This document shows, piece by piece, positions 1 to 7,249 of a stretch of DNA of 11,094 nt (position 1 is its first letter; each line of letters begins with the position of its first letter). The stretch spans positions 1 to 11,094 of the forward strand of contig JAZNCI010000061.1 of the NCBI GenBank assembly GCA_045587485.1, given 5' to 3'. Source of the stretch: SIG440 sp045587485 (GTDB lineage Bacteria > Bacillota > Clostridia > Monoglobales > Monoglobaceae). The position numbers and the translations under genes were made by a program. A model generated the notes under the pieces. That model ran no database searches and had not been told where the DNA came from. It saw only the letters and a program-made list of their open reading frames with translations.

Positions 1-1
1 C

Positions 2-481
2 TCCTTGGCTCACAGAACGACATGGCTACGATCCGACTTAACTTGTGCTGAGCTTGCAAAGCATCCAAACATTGTTGCAATCAAGGAAGCAAGTGGTAAC
101 ATTTCGCAGATTGCCAAGATTGCGTCACTTGTTGGCGATGAGATGGATATTTATTCAGGCAACGATGATCAGATTGTTCCCATTATGTCACTTGGTGGCA
201 AGGGTGTAATTTCTGTATTGTCAAACATTCTTCCAAAGGAAACTGTAAAGATTTGTGATGAGTATTTTGCAGGAAACACAAAGGCAAGCGCTGACCTTCA
301 GCTTAAATATATTGAGCTTATTGATGCACTTTTCTGCGAAGTTAACCCCATTCCCGTTAAGGCAGCAACAGCGGCTATGGGCTTTGGTGACAACTACCTC
401 AGACTGCCCCTTACACCTATGGACGAGGCAAAAAAGCAGATTATGTTCAAGCTTATGAAGGAATGTGGCATTGAGATTTAA
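2..481 (+). CDS. dapA: 4-hydroxy-tetrahydrodipicolinate synthase, C-terminal part
   Basis: This is the 3' half of the cytosolic class I aldolase that condenses pyruvate with aspartate semialdehyde, the first committed step of diaminopimelate/lysine synthesis. About 145 residues match the family. They include the Schiff-base lysine in VAIKEASGN (AAG at 83-85), followed by YSGNDDQIVPIMSLGGKGVI, which fits the second half of the barrel, and a NPIPVKAA segment typical of the helical C-terminal domain. The family is about 290-300 residues, so roughly half is missing to the left. The in-frame TTG at 5 is not a believable start. The first 45 or so bases translate to residues unlike the family, whereas shifting frame inside them gives a family-like stretch, so an indel or sequence error near the edge is likely. 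The stop lies 18 bases before lysA, so the two genes are probably co-transcribed. Confidence 0.93.
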   Translation, partial: SLAHRTTWLRSDLTCAELAKHPNIVAIKEASGNISQIAKIASLVGDEMDIYSGNDDQIVPIMSLGGKGVISVLSNILPKETVKICDEYFAGNTKASADLQLKYIELIDALFCEVNPIPVKAATAAMGFGDNYLRLPLTPMDEAKKQIMFKLMKECGIEI

Positions 482-499
482 GATGAAAGGGAAAATTTT

Positions 500-1798
500 A
501 TGATTTGCGAAAATCTTGCTGTGTCGGCAAAAGGTGTTTTAACGTTTGCCGGCAGAGATACTGTTGAATTGGCAAAAAAATACGGAACGCCCTTATATCT
601 TATGGATGAAGAGCGAATTCGAAGCAACTGCCGTGTTTATATCAATGCGATGAAAGAATATTTCGGCGAAAGTGCTATGCCTCTTTTTGCAAGTAAGGCG
701 GCCTCCTTTAAGCAGATATATAAAATTATGAAGGAGGAGGGTATGGGCGTCGATGTTGTATCAGCAGGCGAAATTTGTACTGCTGTCGCGGCAGAATTCC
801 CTATGGACAAGGTCTACTTTCACGGAAATAACAAAACCGACACAGATATCGAATATGCAATTAAGAACGGTGTGGGGTGCTTTGTGGCAGACAACTGTGA
901 AGAAATTGATGCGATTGACGAAATCTCAGAAAAAATGGGCGTTTGCTCCAAAATTCTTATAAGAATAACACCAGGTATTGACCCCCATACATACGACGAG
1001 GTTGCAACCGGCAAGGTGGATTCAAAATTTGGGTCTGCTGTGGAAACAGGTGCGGCCAATGTAATCACAGAACATGCTCTCTCAAAAAAGAATATTGATC
1101 TTTTAGGCTTTCATTGTCATGTTGGTTCGATGGTTTTTGATTCTGATGTATTTTTCAAAACTGCCGATGTTATGCTGAAATTTATTGCAGGAATGGAAAA
1201 AGAAAAAAGTTTTATAACAAGAGAACTTAACCTTGGCGGCGGTTACGGCGTGCGTTATACAGATGCCGACCCAACTATTGACATTGGTGCAAATATTGCA
1301 CTTGTTGCAAAAACCGTGAAGGAAAAATGTGTAGAACTTGGCATAGATGTCCCAACCATAAGAATGGAACCGGGACGTTCGATTGTTGCAGATGCCGGCA
1401 TAACTTTATATGAAGTTGGCTCTGTTAAGCAAATTCCTGAGTACAGAAATTATGTTTCGGTTGACGGCGGTATGACAGATAACCCAAGGTTTGCTCTTTA
1501 TAAATCTGATTATACTGTTTTGCTCGCAAACAAAATAAACGAAAAGTGTGATTTTTCCTGCTCGGTTGTGGGAAGATGCTGTGAATGTGGCGACATCATT
1601 CAAGAAAATGTAAAGCTGCCATCATCTGTAAAACGAGGAGATACGGTCGCTGTGCTGACAACAGGTGCATATAACTATTCAATGGCGTCAAATTATAACA
1701 GAATTCCAAGACCCCCTGTTGTAATGCTTGCAAAGGACAGTGAATATGTCGCTGTCCGCAGAGAATCTCTTGAAGATTTGATAAATAATGATTTATAA
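500..1798 (+). CDS. lysA: Diaminopimelate decarboxylase
   Basis: This PLP enzyme decarboxylates meso-diaminopimelate to L-lysine in the cytosol. The 432 residues match a full-length fold-III decarboxylase. The PLP lysine is K66 (LFASKAASF), followed by HGNNKTD at 108-114, the GFHCHVGS segment (H207), the glycine loop LGGGYG (245-250), MEPGRS (289-294) and VDGGMTDNPR (321-330). Near the end are the C-E-x-G-D active-site segment (361-365) and TGAYNYSMASNYN (388-400), whose Y391 region closes the active site. The usual CESGD reads CECGD here, a serine-to-cysteine change beside the catalytic cysteine. The ATG at 500 has AAAGGG 8 bases upstream. The gene directly follows dapA and ends at a hairpin. 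Confidence 0.97.
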   Translation: MICENLAVSAKGVLTFAGRDTVELAKKYGTPLYLMDEERIRSNCRVYINAMKEYFGESAMPLFASKAASFKQIYKIMKEEGMGVDVVSAGEICTAVAAEFPMDKVYFHGNNKTDTDIEYAIKNGVGCFVADNCEEIDAIDEISEKMGVCSKILIRITPGIDPHTYDEVATGKVDSKFGSAVETGAANVITEHALSKKNIDLLGFHCHVGSMVFDSDVFFKTADVMLKFIAGMEKEKSFITRELNLGGGYGVRYTDADPTIDIGANIALVAKTVKEKCVELGIDVPTIRMEPGRSIVADAGITLYEVGSVKQIPEYRNYVSVDGGMTDNPRFALYKSDYTVLLANKINEKCDFSCSVVGRCCECGDIIQENVKLPSSVKRGDTVAVLTTGAYNYSMASNYNRIPRPPVVMLAKDSEYVAVRRESLEDLINNDL

Positions 1799-1802
1799 AA
1801 AG

Positions 1803-1829
1803 AAATCCTCACCTAAAAGGTGAGGATTT
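1803..1829. terminator. Bidirectional hairpin between lysA and the flavin reductase gene
   Basis: A perfect 12-bp stem (AAATCCTCACCT / AGGTGAGGATTT) with a 3-base AAA loop begins 5 bases after the lysA stop. Read leftwards it is followed by a T-rich run (TTTCTTTTTATAA, with the stem end included), so it should end the der-plsY-gpsA-flavin reductase operon well. Read rightwards only a loose T-rich stretch follows, so termination of lysA there may be weaker. It lies exactly between two convergent units. Confidence 0.85.
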
Positions 1830-1858
1830 CGCTTCTGTTCTATTTAAATTTCGTTAAT

Positions 1859-2362
1859 TTAATCAATCTCGTAACAATCCTCAATTTTTGCATAGTAAAG
1901 AGTGTGTAGGTCTCCGTTTTTATACCATTTATGAAGAATTTCATCAGAGGTTAAATTGTGTGTCATTTCCGCCCTTGCAACGACTGTGCATTCAAAAACA
2001 AGACCCTTGCAAGCAACAACGGGTGTTGAAATTTTATTTGCCGCCTTTAATGAAATATTACATTCAGCAATTTTATCAATGTCCCTACCGCTGTGACTGC
2101 CGCAAAAGCTGAGGGCTGTCTTCATTGTATCATTATAAGGAAAGGTAAGGGTAAATTCCAGATTTTCATCCGCAGCAATTTTAGAAAAACGACTTTCTCT
2201 TATCAAAACCTCTGCAACGGGTATCCCCCATTCAAAACCAAATGAGCCCCATCCTATGGTCATTGTGTTTGTCTTTTCACCATTTTTGGTGGTAAGAAAT
2301 GCACCTTTGGGCAATATTTCAGTTGCCTTTTTAAAATATTGTGTCAAAGCATTAATATCCAT
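1859..2362 (-). CDS. Flavin reductase-like (FMN-binding split barrel) protein
   Basis: This predicted 167-residue soluble protein belongs to the flavin reductase-like family, which binds FMN and typically reduces flavin with NAD(P)H or acts as a small flavoprotein. The family pattern is GAFLTTKNGEKTNTMTIGW (20-38), then WGIPVAEVLIRESRFS (45-60), a core reading EFTLTFP (69-75) and CGSHSGRDIDK (87-97). The ATG at 2362 is chosen because GAGG at 2377-2374 lies 11 bases upstream. An in-frame GTG at 2374 would overlap that ribosome binding site. It is the last gene of the der-plsY-gpsA operon, 16 bases after gpsA. Its substrate is unknown and no partner enzyme is encoded nearby. The link to phospholipid genes may be only co-transcription. 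Confidence 0.82.
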   Translation of the reverse strand: MDINALTQYFKKATEILPKGAFLTTKNGEKTNTMTIGWGSFGFEWGIPVAEVLIRESRFSKIAADENLEFTLTFPYNDTMKTALSFCGSHSGRDIDKIAECNISLKAANKISTPVVACKGLVFECTVVARAEMTHNLTSDEILHKWYKNGDLHTLYYAKIEDCYEID

Positions 2363-2378
2363 ATTTATATACACCTCG

Positions 2379-3392
2379 TTATATATTATTCAAAAATTCT
2401 GTTTCGGATTCATTTTTCTTATCTCTGTTCATTAGAGATTTTATGGCATCCTGAGGGCTTTTGTTGTTGAAAAGAACATTATAAGCCTCTGTTATTATAG
2501 GCATTTCAACACCCTTGCGGTCAGCAAGCTCTTTTGCTGCCCTGCAGCTCCGCACACCTTCAACAACCATATTTACGGTTTTTTGTGCCTCATCAACCGA
2601 CATACCCTGACCAATAAGTATTCCGGCACGACGGTTGCGTGAATGCATACTTGTGCAGGTTACAATTAAATCACCAATACCCGAAAGTCCAGAAAAGGTT
2701 TCAGCCTTTGCGCCCATAGAAACGCCAAGACGTGTCATTTCGACGAGACCTCTTGTCATAAGTGCGGCTTTTGTGTTGTCACCACAGCCAAGCCCGTCAA
2801 GTATTCCACAGCAAAGTGCAATTACATTTTTTATTGAACCCCCAAGCTCCACTCCGATAATGTCGTTTGAGGTATAAACCCTGAAGGTAGAACTCATAAA
2901 AACGTCCTGAATATATTTCGATACATTGATATCATCTGAGGCAACAACATTCGTTGTGGGAATGTTTCGCGAAACTTCCTCTGCGTGGCTTGGACCTGAC
3001 ATAACGGCAATTTTGCAATCGGGAAGCTCCTGTTTAAGAATTTGAGAAATGGTCATATACGAACCTTCCTCAATACCTTTTGAAATATTAAGAATAATCT
3101 GTCCGTTTTCAATATATTCACTAAGCTTTTCAGCAACGCTCCTGACACCGTGGGAAGGAGTGGCTATTACAATTAAATCAATACCTGCAACAGCCGAGAG
3201 TTCGGAAACAAATTCGATACCATCGGGGATAGCAATTCCCGGAAGGAAGGGCTTGTTTTCGTGATATTTCTTAAGATTTTCACATTCGGTTTTGTCAAAT
3301 GACCAAAGTGTTACCTTGTGACCGTTATTATGAAGAAGAATGGAAACTGCGGTTCCCCAACCGCCGCTGCCTAAAACGCATATATTCGCCAT
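2379..3392 (-). CDS. gpsA: Glycerol-3-phosphate dehydrogenase [NAD(P)+]
   Basis: This cytosolic enzyme reduces dihydroxyacetone phosphate to sn-glycerol-3-phosphate, the backbone used by PlsY. The 337 residues match the family length. The N-terminal Rossmann loop is GSGGWG (8-13). Family landmarks follow: NISKGIEEG with K105, MSGPSHAEEV (131-140), GGSIKN with the catalytic lysine K188, NTKAALMTRG (206-215), SGIGDLIVTCTS (237-248) and SRNRR (251-255). The start is the ATG at 3392. An AGGAGG ribosome binding site, formed by the last codons of plsY, lies 9 bases upstream, and the gene begins 4 bases after the plsY stop. This implies translational coupling. A longer frame from a TTG at 3425 adds residues unlike the family and is rejected. 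Confidence 0.97.
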   Translation of the reverse strand: MANICVLGSGGWGTAVSILLHNNGHKVTLWSFDKTECENLKKYHENKPFLPGIAIPDGIEFVSELSAVAGIDLIVIATPSHGVRSVAEKLSEYIENGQIILNISKGIEEGSYMTISQILKQELPDCKIAVMSGPSHAEEVSRNIPTTNVVASDDINVSKYIQDVFMSSTFRVYTSNDIIGVELGGSIKNVIALCCGILDGLGCGDNTKAALMTRGLVEMTRLGVSMGAKAETFSGLSGIGDLIVTCTSMHSRNRRAGILIGQGMSVDEAQKTVNMVVEGVRSCRAAKELADRKGVEMPIITEAYNVLFNNKSPQDAIKSLMNRDKKNESETEFLNNI

Positions 3393-3396
3393 TTTA

Positions 3397-4017
3397 TTAG
3401 TCCTCCTGATTCTTTTTATTGCCAAAGCTGAGCTTATTTTCTTTACCTGAAATAAGCCTTGTTATATTGCTGCGATGCATATAGATTGCAAGGAGTGCCA
3501 GCATTGCAGAAAAAACAATAAATTCGGTATCGGGTGTTTTAAATATTATTGCAAGAATAACAAACAAAGCTGCACCCAAAATGCTGCCAAGCGAAACATA
3601 TTTCGATATAGCCATAATCGAAATTGCAACTGAAACAGTGATAAGACCAAGTATCGGTTCTGCAAACAAAATTGCAACAGCTGACACAATTATACCTTTG
3701 CCACCTTTGAATTTAAAATATATTGGAAAGTTGTGACCGAGTACTGCACCTAAGCCTGCAATATAAATGGCAGAGGAGGCACCTGATATCAGCTTTGCAA
3801 TAAAAATAGCAATTACAGCTTTCAGCACATCACCTAAAACTACCAAAATTGCTCCTTTTTTGCCCACAGTACGCAAAGTATTTGTTGCACCGGCATTACC
3901 GCTGCCGTGATTGCGGATATCATCACCAATCAAAATTTTTGACACTATAATTGATGTGTTTATGCTACCCAAAAGATAGGCAATAACAAGTATAATCAGA
4001 TTATATAATACATCCAT
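3397..4017 (-). CDS. plsY: Glycerol-3-phosphate acyltransferase (acyl-phosphate dependent)
   Basis: This integral membrane enzyme transfers an acyl group from acyl-phosphate to glycerol-3-phosphate, giving lysophosphatidic acid. The 206 residues carry the PlsY motifs: an N-terminal membrane segment ending AYLLGSIN (13-20), HGSGNAGATN (37-46) with LGDVLKA (61-67), GHNFPIYFKFKGGKG (94-108), and near the end HRSNITRLISGKE (181-193). About five hydrophobic segments are visible. The usual glycine after DxLK is alanine here. AAGGAG lies 9 bases before the ATG. The gene starts 14 bases after der and its stop is 4 bases before the gpsA start, so the GpsA product is supplied to PlsY from the same transcript. 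A partner PlsX, which makes acyl-phosphate, is not in the window. Confidence 0.96.
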   Translation of the reverse strand: MDVLYNLIILVIAYLLGSINTSIIVSKILIGDDIRNHGSGNAGATNTLRTVGKKGAILVVLGDVLKAVIAIFIAKLISGASSAIYIAGLGAVLGHNFPIYFKFKGGKGIIVSAVAILFAEPILGLITVSVAISIMAISKYVSLGSILGAALFVILAIIFKTPDTEFIVFSAMLALLAIYMHRSNITRLISGKENKLSFGNKKNQED

Positions 4018-4031
4018 TTTTAAAATCTCCT

Positions 4032-5372
4032 TTAAACCTTGCTGCCTTTTTCACTTTTTTCGCCCTTTTCACGGACAATAAACTTTATGGGTGTTCCGCG
4101 AAAACCAAAGGCTGCTCTAATTTTGTTTTCAAGGTATCTTATATATGAATAATGTGCAAGGTCAGAATTGTTTACAAATAAGACAAATGTAGGCGGTTTA
4201 ACCGATGCTTGTGTTCCGTAGTAAATTTTAAGTCTTTTGCCCTTATCTGAGGGTGGTTGAACCATTGCGATTGCATCATTTATAACATCATTAAGCAAAC
4301 CTGTTGATATACGCTTTTTATTTTCCTCAACGGCTAAATCAGCCATTTCAAAAAGGTCATTTACACGCTGACCGGTTTTAGCGGAAATAAATACAGATTC
4401 AGCATACATCATAAAGTTAAAGCCTTCAAGGAGTCGGTCTTTAAAATTCTTAATTGTGTTGGTTTCTTTTTCAACCAAATCCCATTTATTGACTGCAAAA
4501 ACCGCAGCTTTGCCCTGTTCGTGAACATATCCGGCAATTTTAGTGTCTTGTTCGGTGACGCCTTCGGTTGCATCAATCATAATCACGCAAACATCAGCAC
4601 GGTCAATGGAGGTAAGGGCACGAACAACGCTGTAACGTTCGACATCTTCGTCAATCTTGCCGCGTTTACGCATACCTGCTGTATCAATTATTACATATTT
4701 TTTCCCGTTTCGTTCAAGACGACTGTCAATTGCATCACGGGTCGTTCCCGCAATATCACTGACAATAACACGTTCTTCGCCTAAAATACGGTTTACAAGA
4801 GAGGATTTACCGGCGTTGGGTTTGCCCACAATTGCAATGTGTATAACGTCATCATCGTCTTCTTCATCCGCTTGTTCAGGAAAATGCTCTGCAACCATAT
4901 CCAAAAGGTCGCCCACGCCCAAGCCGTGAATTGAAGATACCATCACGGGGTCGCCAATGCCAAGATTATAGAATTCATAAACCTCCATCGGAGGGTCGCC
5001 GGGGTTGTCAACTTTGTTGCATACCAAAATAACGGGTTTCCCGCATTTTTGAAGCAATGCAGAAATATCCTTGTCGGCGGCGGTCATACCGTCACGCACG
5101 TTAACAACAAACAGAATTACATCAGCTGTGTCGATTGCCAGATTAGCCTGATTTCGCATTTGCGAAAGGATGATATCCTTGCTATACGGCTCGATACCAC
5201 CAGTATCTATAAGGGTAAATTCTCTGCCAAGCCACTCTGCGTCTGCATAGATACGGTCACGGGTGATACCGGGCGTATCTTCAACAATAGCAATTCTTTT
5301 CCCCGAAATTTTATTGAATAATGTAGATTTCCCCACATTGGGGCGGCCCACGATAGCTACTATCGGTTTCAT
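4032..5372 (-). CDS. der: Ribosome biogenesis GTPase Der (EngA)
   Basis: Der is an essential tandem GTPase that assists 50S subunit assembly. The 446 residues contain two G domains and a C-terminal KH-like domain. G domain 1 has the P-loop GRPNVGKS (9-16), DTGG (56-59) and NKVD (119-122). An acidic linker (ADEEDDDD, about 168-175) follows. G domain 2 has GKPNAGKS (183-190), DTAG (230-233), NKWD (295-298) and SAK (330-332). The KH-like part ends in GTPIKFIVREK. The start is the ATG at 5372 (MKPIVAIVGRPN), with AAAGGA about 11 bases upstream. An in-frame ATG at 5432 would add 20 residues unlike the family and would place the promoter inside the gene. It is the first gene of the operon. Confidence 0.97.
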   Translation of the reverse strand: MKPIVAIVGRPNVGKSTLFNKISGKRIAIVEDTPGITRDRIYADAEWLGREFTLIDTGGIEPYSKDIILSQMRNQANLAIDTADVILFVVNVRDGMTAADKDISALLQKCGKPVILVCNKVDNPGDPPMEVYEFYNLGIGDPVMVSSIHGLGVGDLLDMVAEHFPEQADEEDDDDVIHIAIVGKPNAGKSSLVNRILGEERVIVSDIAGTTRDAIDSRLERNGKKYVIIDTAGMRKRGKIDEDVERYSVVRALTSIDRADVCVIMIDATEGVTEQDTKIAGYVHEQGKAAVFAVNKWDLVEKETNTIKNFKDRLLEGFNFMMYAESVFISAKTGQRVNDLFEMADLAVEENKKRISTGLLNDVINDAIAMVQPPSDKGKRLKIYYGTQASVKPPTFVLFVNNSDLAHYSYIRYLENKIRAAFGFRGTPIKFIVREKGEKSEKGSKV

Positions 5373-5403
5373 ATTTTCACCAATCCTTTGTATAGATAGA
5401 TTT

Positions 5404-5432
5404 ATTCTATCACAAATCAACGAAAAAAACAA
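5404..5432 (-). promoter_or_regulatory. Sigma-A-like promoter of the der operon
   Basis: On the minus strand TTGTTT (5432-5427) is separated by 17 bases from TAGAAT (5409-5404), about 31 bases upstream of the der ATG. A 14-base inverted repeat, CAAGAT-TT-ATCTTG (5430-5443), overlaps the -35 box and could be an operator, though it may be chance in AT-rich DNA. No other promoter was seen inside the tightly packed operon. Confidence 0.6.
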
Positions 5433-5476
5433 GATTTATCTTGATAATTTAATGAATTTGCGTTGGTATTTTTGAT

Positions 5477-5587
5477 GTGTTTTTCGGGCAGGTGACCAAG
5501 GGTCGCGATTATAATCAGTATATCAACGTGGGTCGTATACTTGATATACTTTTATATTTTGCAGGTGGTGTGTTTAAAGGACAGTAA
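5477..5587 (+). other. Possible small ORF or gene remnant in the der/polymerase spacer
   Basis: Reading from a GTG at 5477 gives 36 residues (MFFGQVTKGRDYNQYINVGR, then a hydrophobic stretch ILDILLYFAGGVF, then KGQ) before TAA at 5585-5587. The codons look gene-like (GGT CGC GAT TAT, ATC AAC GTG) more than random spacer does. No ribosome binding site precedes the GTG, and an in-frame stop sits at 5453-5455. I do not recognise a family. It could be the tail of a decayed gene, a short peptide or a chance frame, and it overlaps the inverted repeat at 5517-5550. Confidence 0.2.
5517..5550. repeat. Perfect 10-bp inverted repeat upstream of the polymerase gene
   Basis: AGTATATCAA (5517-5526) and its exact reverse complement TTGATATACT (5541-5550) are separated by 14 bases. 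The right arm contains an extended -10 element in the plus direction (TG-A-TATACT, 5542-5550), and by symmetry the left arm contains the same on the minus strand. This may be an operator/promoter for the polymerase-YolD operon, with a leader of about 60 bases. It is not a LexA-type box, since the GAAC/GTTC core is absent. No clear -35 box was found, so the promoter reading is tentative. Confidence 0.45.
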
Positions 5588-5619
5588 ATAATATATACTA
5601 ACAAAAAGGAGTGATATGT

Positions 5620-6891
5620 GTGGCAGACAGAATCTATTTGTGTATTGACTTAAAGAGCTTTTATGCATCAGTTGAATGTGTTGAACGAGGGCTTGATCCG
5701 ATGAAAACAAACCTTATTGTTGCTGACCCTGATAGAACGGAAAAAACAATCTGTCTTGCTGTAACTCCTGCTATGAAAGCTCTTGGCGTAAAAAACCGAT
5801 GCCGTGTTTTTGAAATTCCACCAAATATAAAATACATCGTGGCAGAGCCCAGAATGCAAAAATATATTGACTATGCTGCAGAAATTTATGGGATTTATCT
5901 CAGATTTGTTTCTAAAGATGATATCCATGTTTATTCAATTGACGAGGTGTTTGTTGATGTGACCGATTATCTTACGTTGTATCATATGACAGCAAAGGAA
6001 TTAGGGCTTGAGATGATGGATGAAGTATACAAAAAACTGGGTATATGGGCAACCTGCGGCATCGGTACAAATTTGTATCTTGCAAAGGTCGCCCTGGATA
6101 TTACGGCAAAGCATTCAAAAGATTTTGTGGGCTTTCTTGACGAGGCGTTATATCAAAAAAACCTGTGGAAGCACAGACCGATAACAGATTTTTGGCGTGT
6201 TGGAAACGGCACAGCAAGACAGCTTGAGGCTATGGGTATATATGATATGGAGACCATCACAAAAGTTCCCGAGGATTTGTTGTATAAAAAATTCGGTATT
6301 GATGCAGAACTGCTTATCGACCACGCTTGGGGAAGAGAGCCCACCACAATGAAGGATATAAAAAACTATAAACCCAAAACTAATTGCCTCACAAGCGGAC
6401 AAGTGCTTATGAGGGATTACAGCTTTGAAGAAGGCAAGATAGTTGTAAAAGAAATGATGGACTTGCTTTGTCTTGATATGGTGGAAAAAGGGCTTGTTAC
6501 AAAATCTCTAACATTGAATATAGGATATTCAAATTTCCTAAAAATGCAGCCTGCTCACGGAAGCATCTCCGCAGATGTGCCCACTAACGCAGACAGTATT
6601 CTTGTACACTTGATTGTTGAATTATATAATAAAATTGTCGATTCCAAATTTCCAATACGACGGGTAAATATATCATGCAACAATGTAATGGCGGAAGAAA
6701 AGCAATATAAACAGCTGAGTATGTTTGACAATTTCGAAAAATTAGAGAAAAACAGCAAAATTCAAAAGACTCTTATAAAAATCAAAAAAGAGTTTGGAAA
6801 AAATGCGGTTTTTAAAGGAATGGATTTGGAAGAGGGTGCAACAACACTTGAACGAAATAAACAGATAGGAGGGCACAAAAGTGGCGAATAA
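5620..6891 (+). CDS. Y-family (UvrX/UmuC-like) translesion DNA polymerase
   Basis: This 423-residue protein is a Y-family DNA polymerase expected to copy past damaged bases. The palm begins IDLKSFYASVE (9-19), with catalytic D10 and Y15 in the steric-gate position. The second acidic motif is YSIDEVFVDVTD (105-116), with D108 and E109. A helix-hairpin-helix region lies around 188-210 (ITDFWRVGNGTARQLEAMGI), then the little finger. QLSMF (365-369) matches the beta-clamp binding consensus. The C-terminal GMDLEEGATTLERN and QIGGHK (about 400-420) are typical of the Firmicutes UvrX/YqjW branch rather than classical DinB. The GTG at 5620 is chosen because AAGGAG lies 8 bases upstream, while a GTG at 5611 overlaps that site. 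It overlaps the next gene by 11 bases. Confidence 0.92.
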   Translation: MADRIYLCIDLKSFYASVECVERGLDPMKTNLIVADPDRTEKTICLAVTPAMKALGVKNRCRVFEIPPNIKYIVAEPRMQKYIDYAAEIYGIYLRFVSKDDIHVYSIDEVFVDVTDYLTLYHMTAKELGLEMMDEVYKKLGIWATCGIGTNLYLAKVALDITAKHSKDFVGFLDEALYQKNLWKHRPITDFWRVGNGTARQLEAMGIYDMETITKVPEDLLYKKFGIDAELLIDHAWGREPTTMKDIKNYKPKTNCLTSGQVLMRDYSFEEGKIVVKEMMDLLCLDMVEKGLVTKSLTLNIGYSNFLKMQPAHGSISADVPTNADSILVHLIVELYNKIVDSKFPIRRVNISCNNVMAEEKQYKQLSMFDNFEKLEKNSKIQKTLIKIKKEFGKNAVFKGMDLEEGATTLERNKQIGGHKSGE

Positions 6892-7210
6892 ACCAAGAAT
6901 GAAAATGCCCGTTTCAGAGCGGGCAAAACAGTTTATGCCATTTTCGGCACTAAAAGGGCTTGATGAGGCTTTGCGCGAAAAAGAACGGATACTTGTTGAA
7001 AAGGCAGAACTGTCAGAAGAAAGCTCGGCGAATATTGCAGATGCCCTTAATCAAATCGAAAGAGGAACATATGTGCAGGTCGTATATTTTTCGCATGGTG
7101 AATATGTTTCTACCGAGGGAATTGTTACAGAATTTGACAAGGTTTTAAAAAAAATGAAGGTTGTAAAAACCGAGATTAAATTTGACGATATTTATAGACT
7201 TAATATCTAA
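6881..7210 (+). CDS. YolD-like family protein
   Basis: This 109-residue soluble protein resembles the YolD-like family, small proteins that commonly follow UvrX-type polymerases in Firmicutes and whose role is poorly defined. The N-terminal segment RAKQFMPFSALKGLDEAL (14-31) is followed by a charged helix (EKERILVEKAELSEE, about 33-47). A predicted beta-rich half comes next: GTYVQVVYFSHGEYVSTEGIV (62-82) and VVKTEIKFDDIYRL (94-107). The GTG start has AGGAGGG 7 bases upstream. It overlaps the end of the polymerase gene by 11 bases in another frame, so the two should be translated together. Linkage supports a shared damage-tolerance role. An accessory or regulatory function is inference. Confidence 0.83.
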   Translation: MANKPRMKMPVSERAKQFMPFSALKGLDEALREKERILVEKAELSEESSANIADALNQIERGTYVQVVYFSHGEYVSTEGIVTEFDKVLKKMKVVKTEIKFDDIYRLNI

Positions 7211-7240
7211 AAAATCCTATTATTTAATGATAGAATTTTT
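7210..7240. terminator. Convergent hairpin between the YolD-like and acyltransferase genes
   Basis: Two 13-base arms (7210-7222 and 7228-7240) pair around a 5-base TTTAA loop with one mismatch and one G-U pair. The arms end in A5 and T5, so each strand has a built-in U-tract. It starts in the YolD-like stop codon and lies 9 bases beyond the acyltransferase stop. It can therefore end transcription from both sides. Confidence 0.65.
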
Positions 7241-7249
7241 AATAGCTTT

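Noticed and set aside
820..1068. Minus-strand 82-codon frame inside lysA
   Set aside because: It is a shadow of lysA, whose frame is conserved throughout.
3393..3425. Longer gpsA start at a TTG
   Set aside because: It overlaps plsY, the added residues are unlike GpsA, and AGGAGG lies 9 bases before the ATG at 3392.
5373..5432. 20-residue N-terminal extension of Der
   Set aside because: The added residues do not fit the family, and the der promoter would fall inside the coding region.
5433..5619. LexA box controlling the polymerase-YolD operon
   Set aside because: No GAAC-N4-GTTC-like site was found in the spacer.
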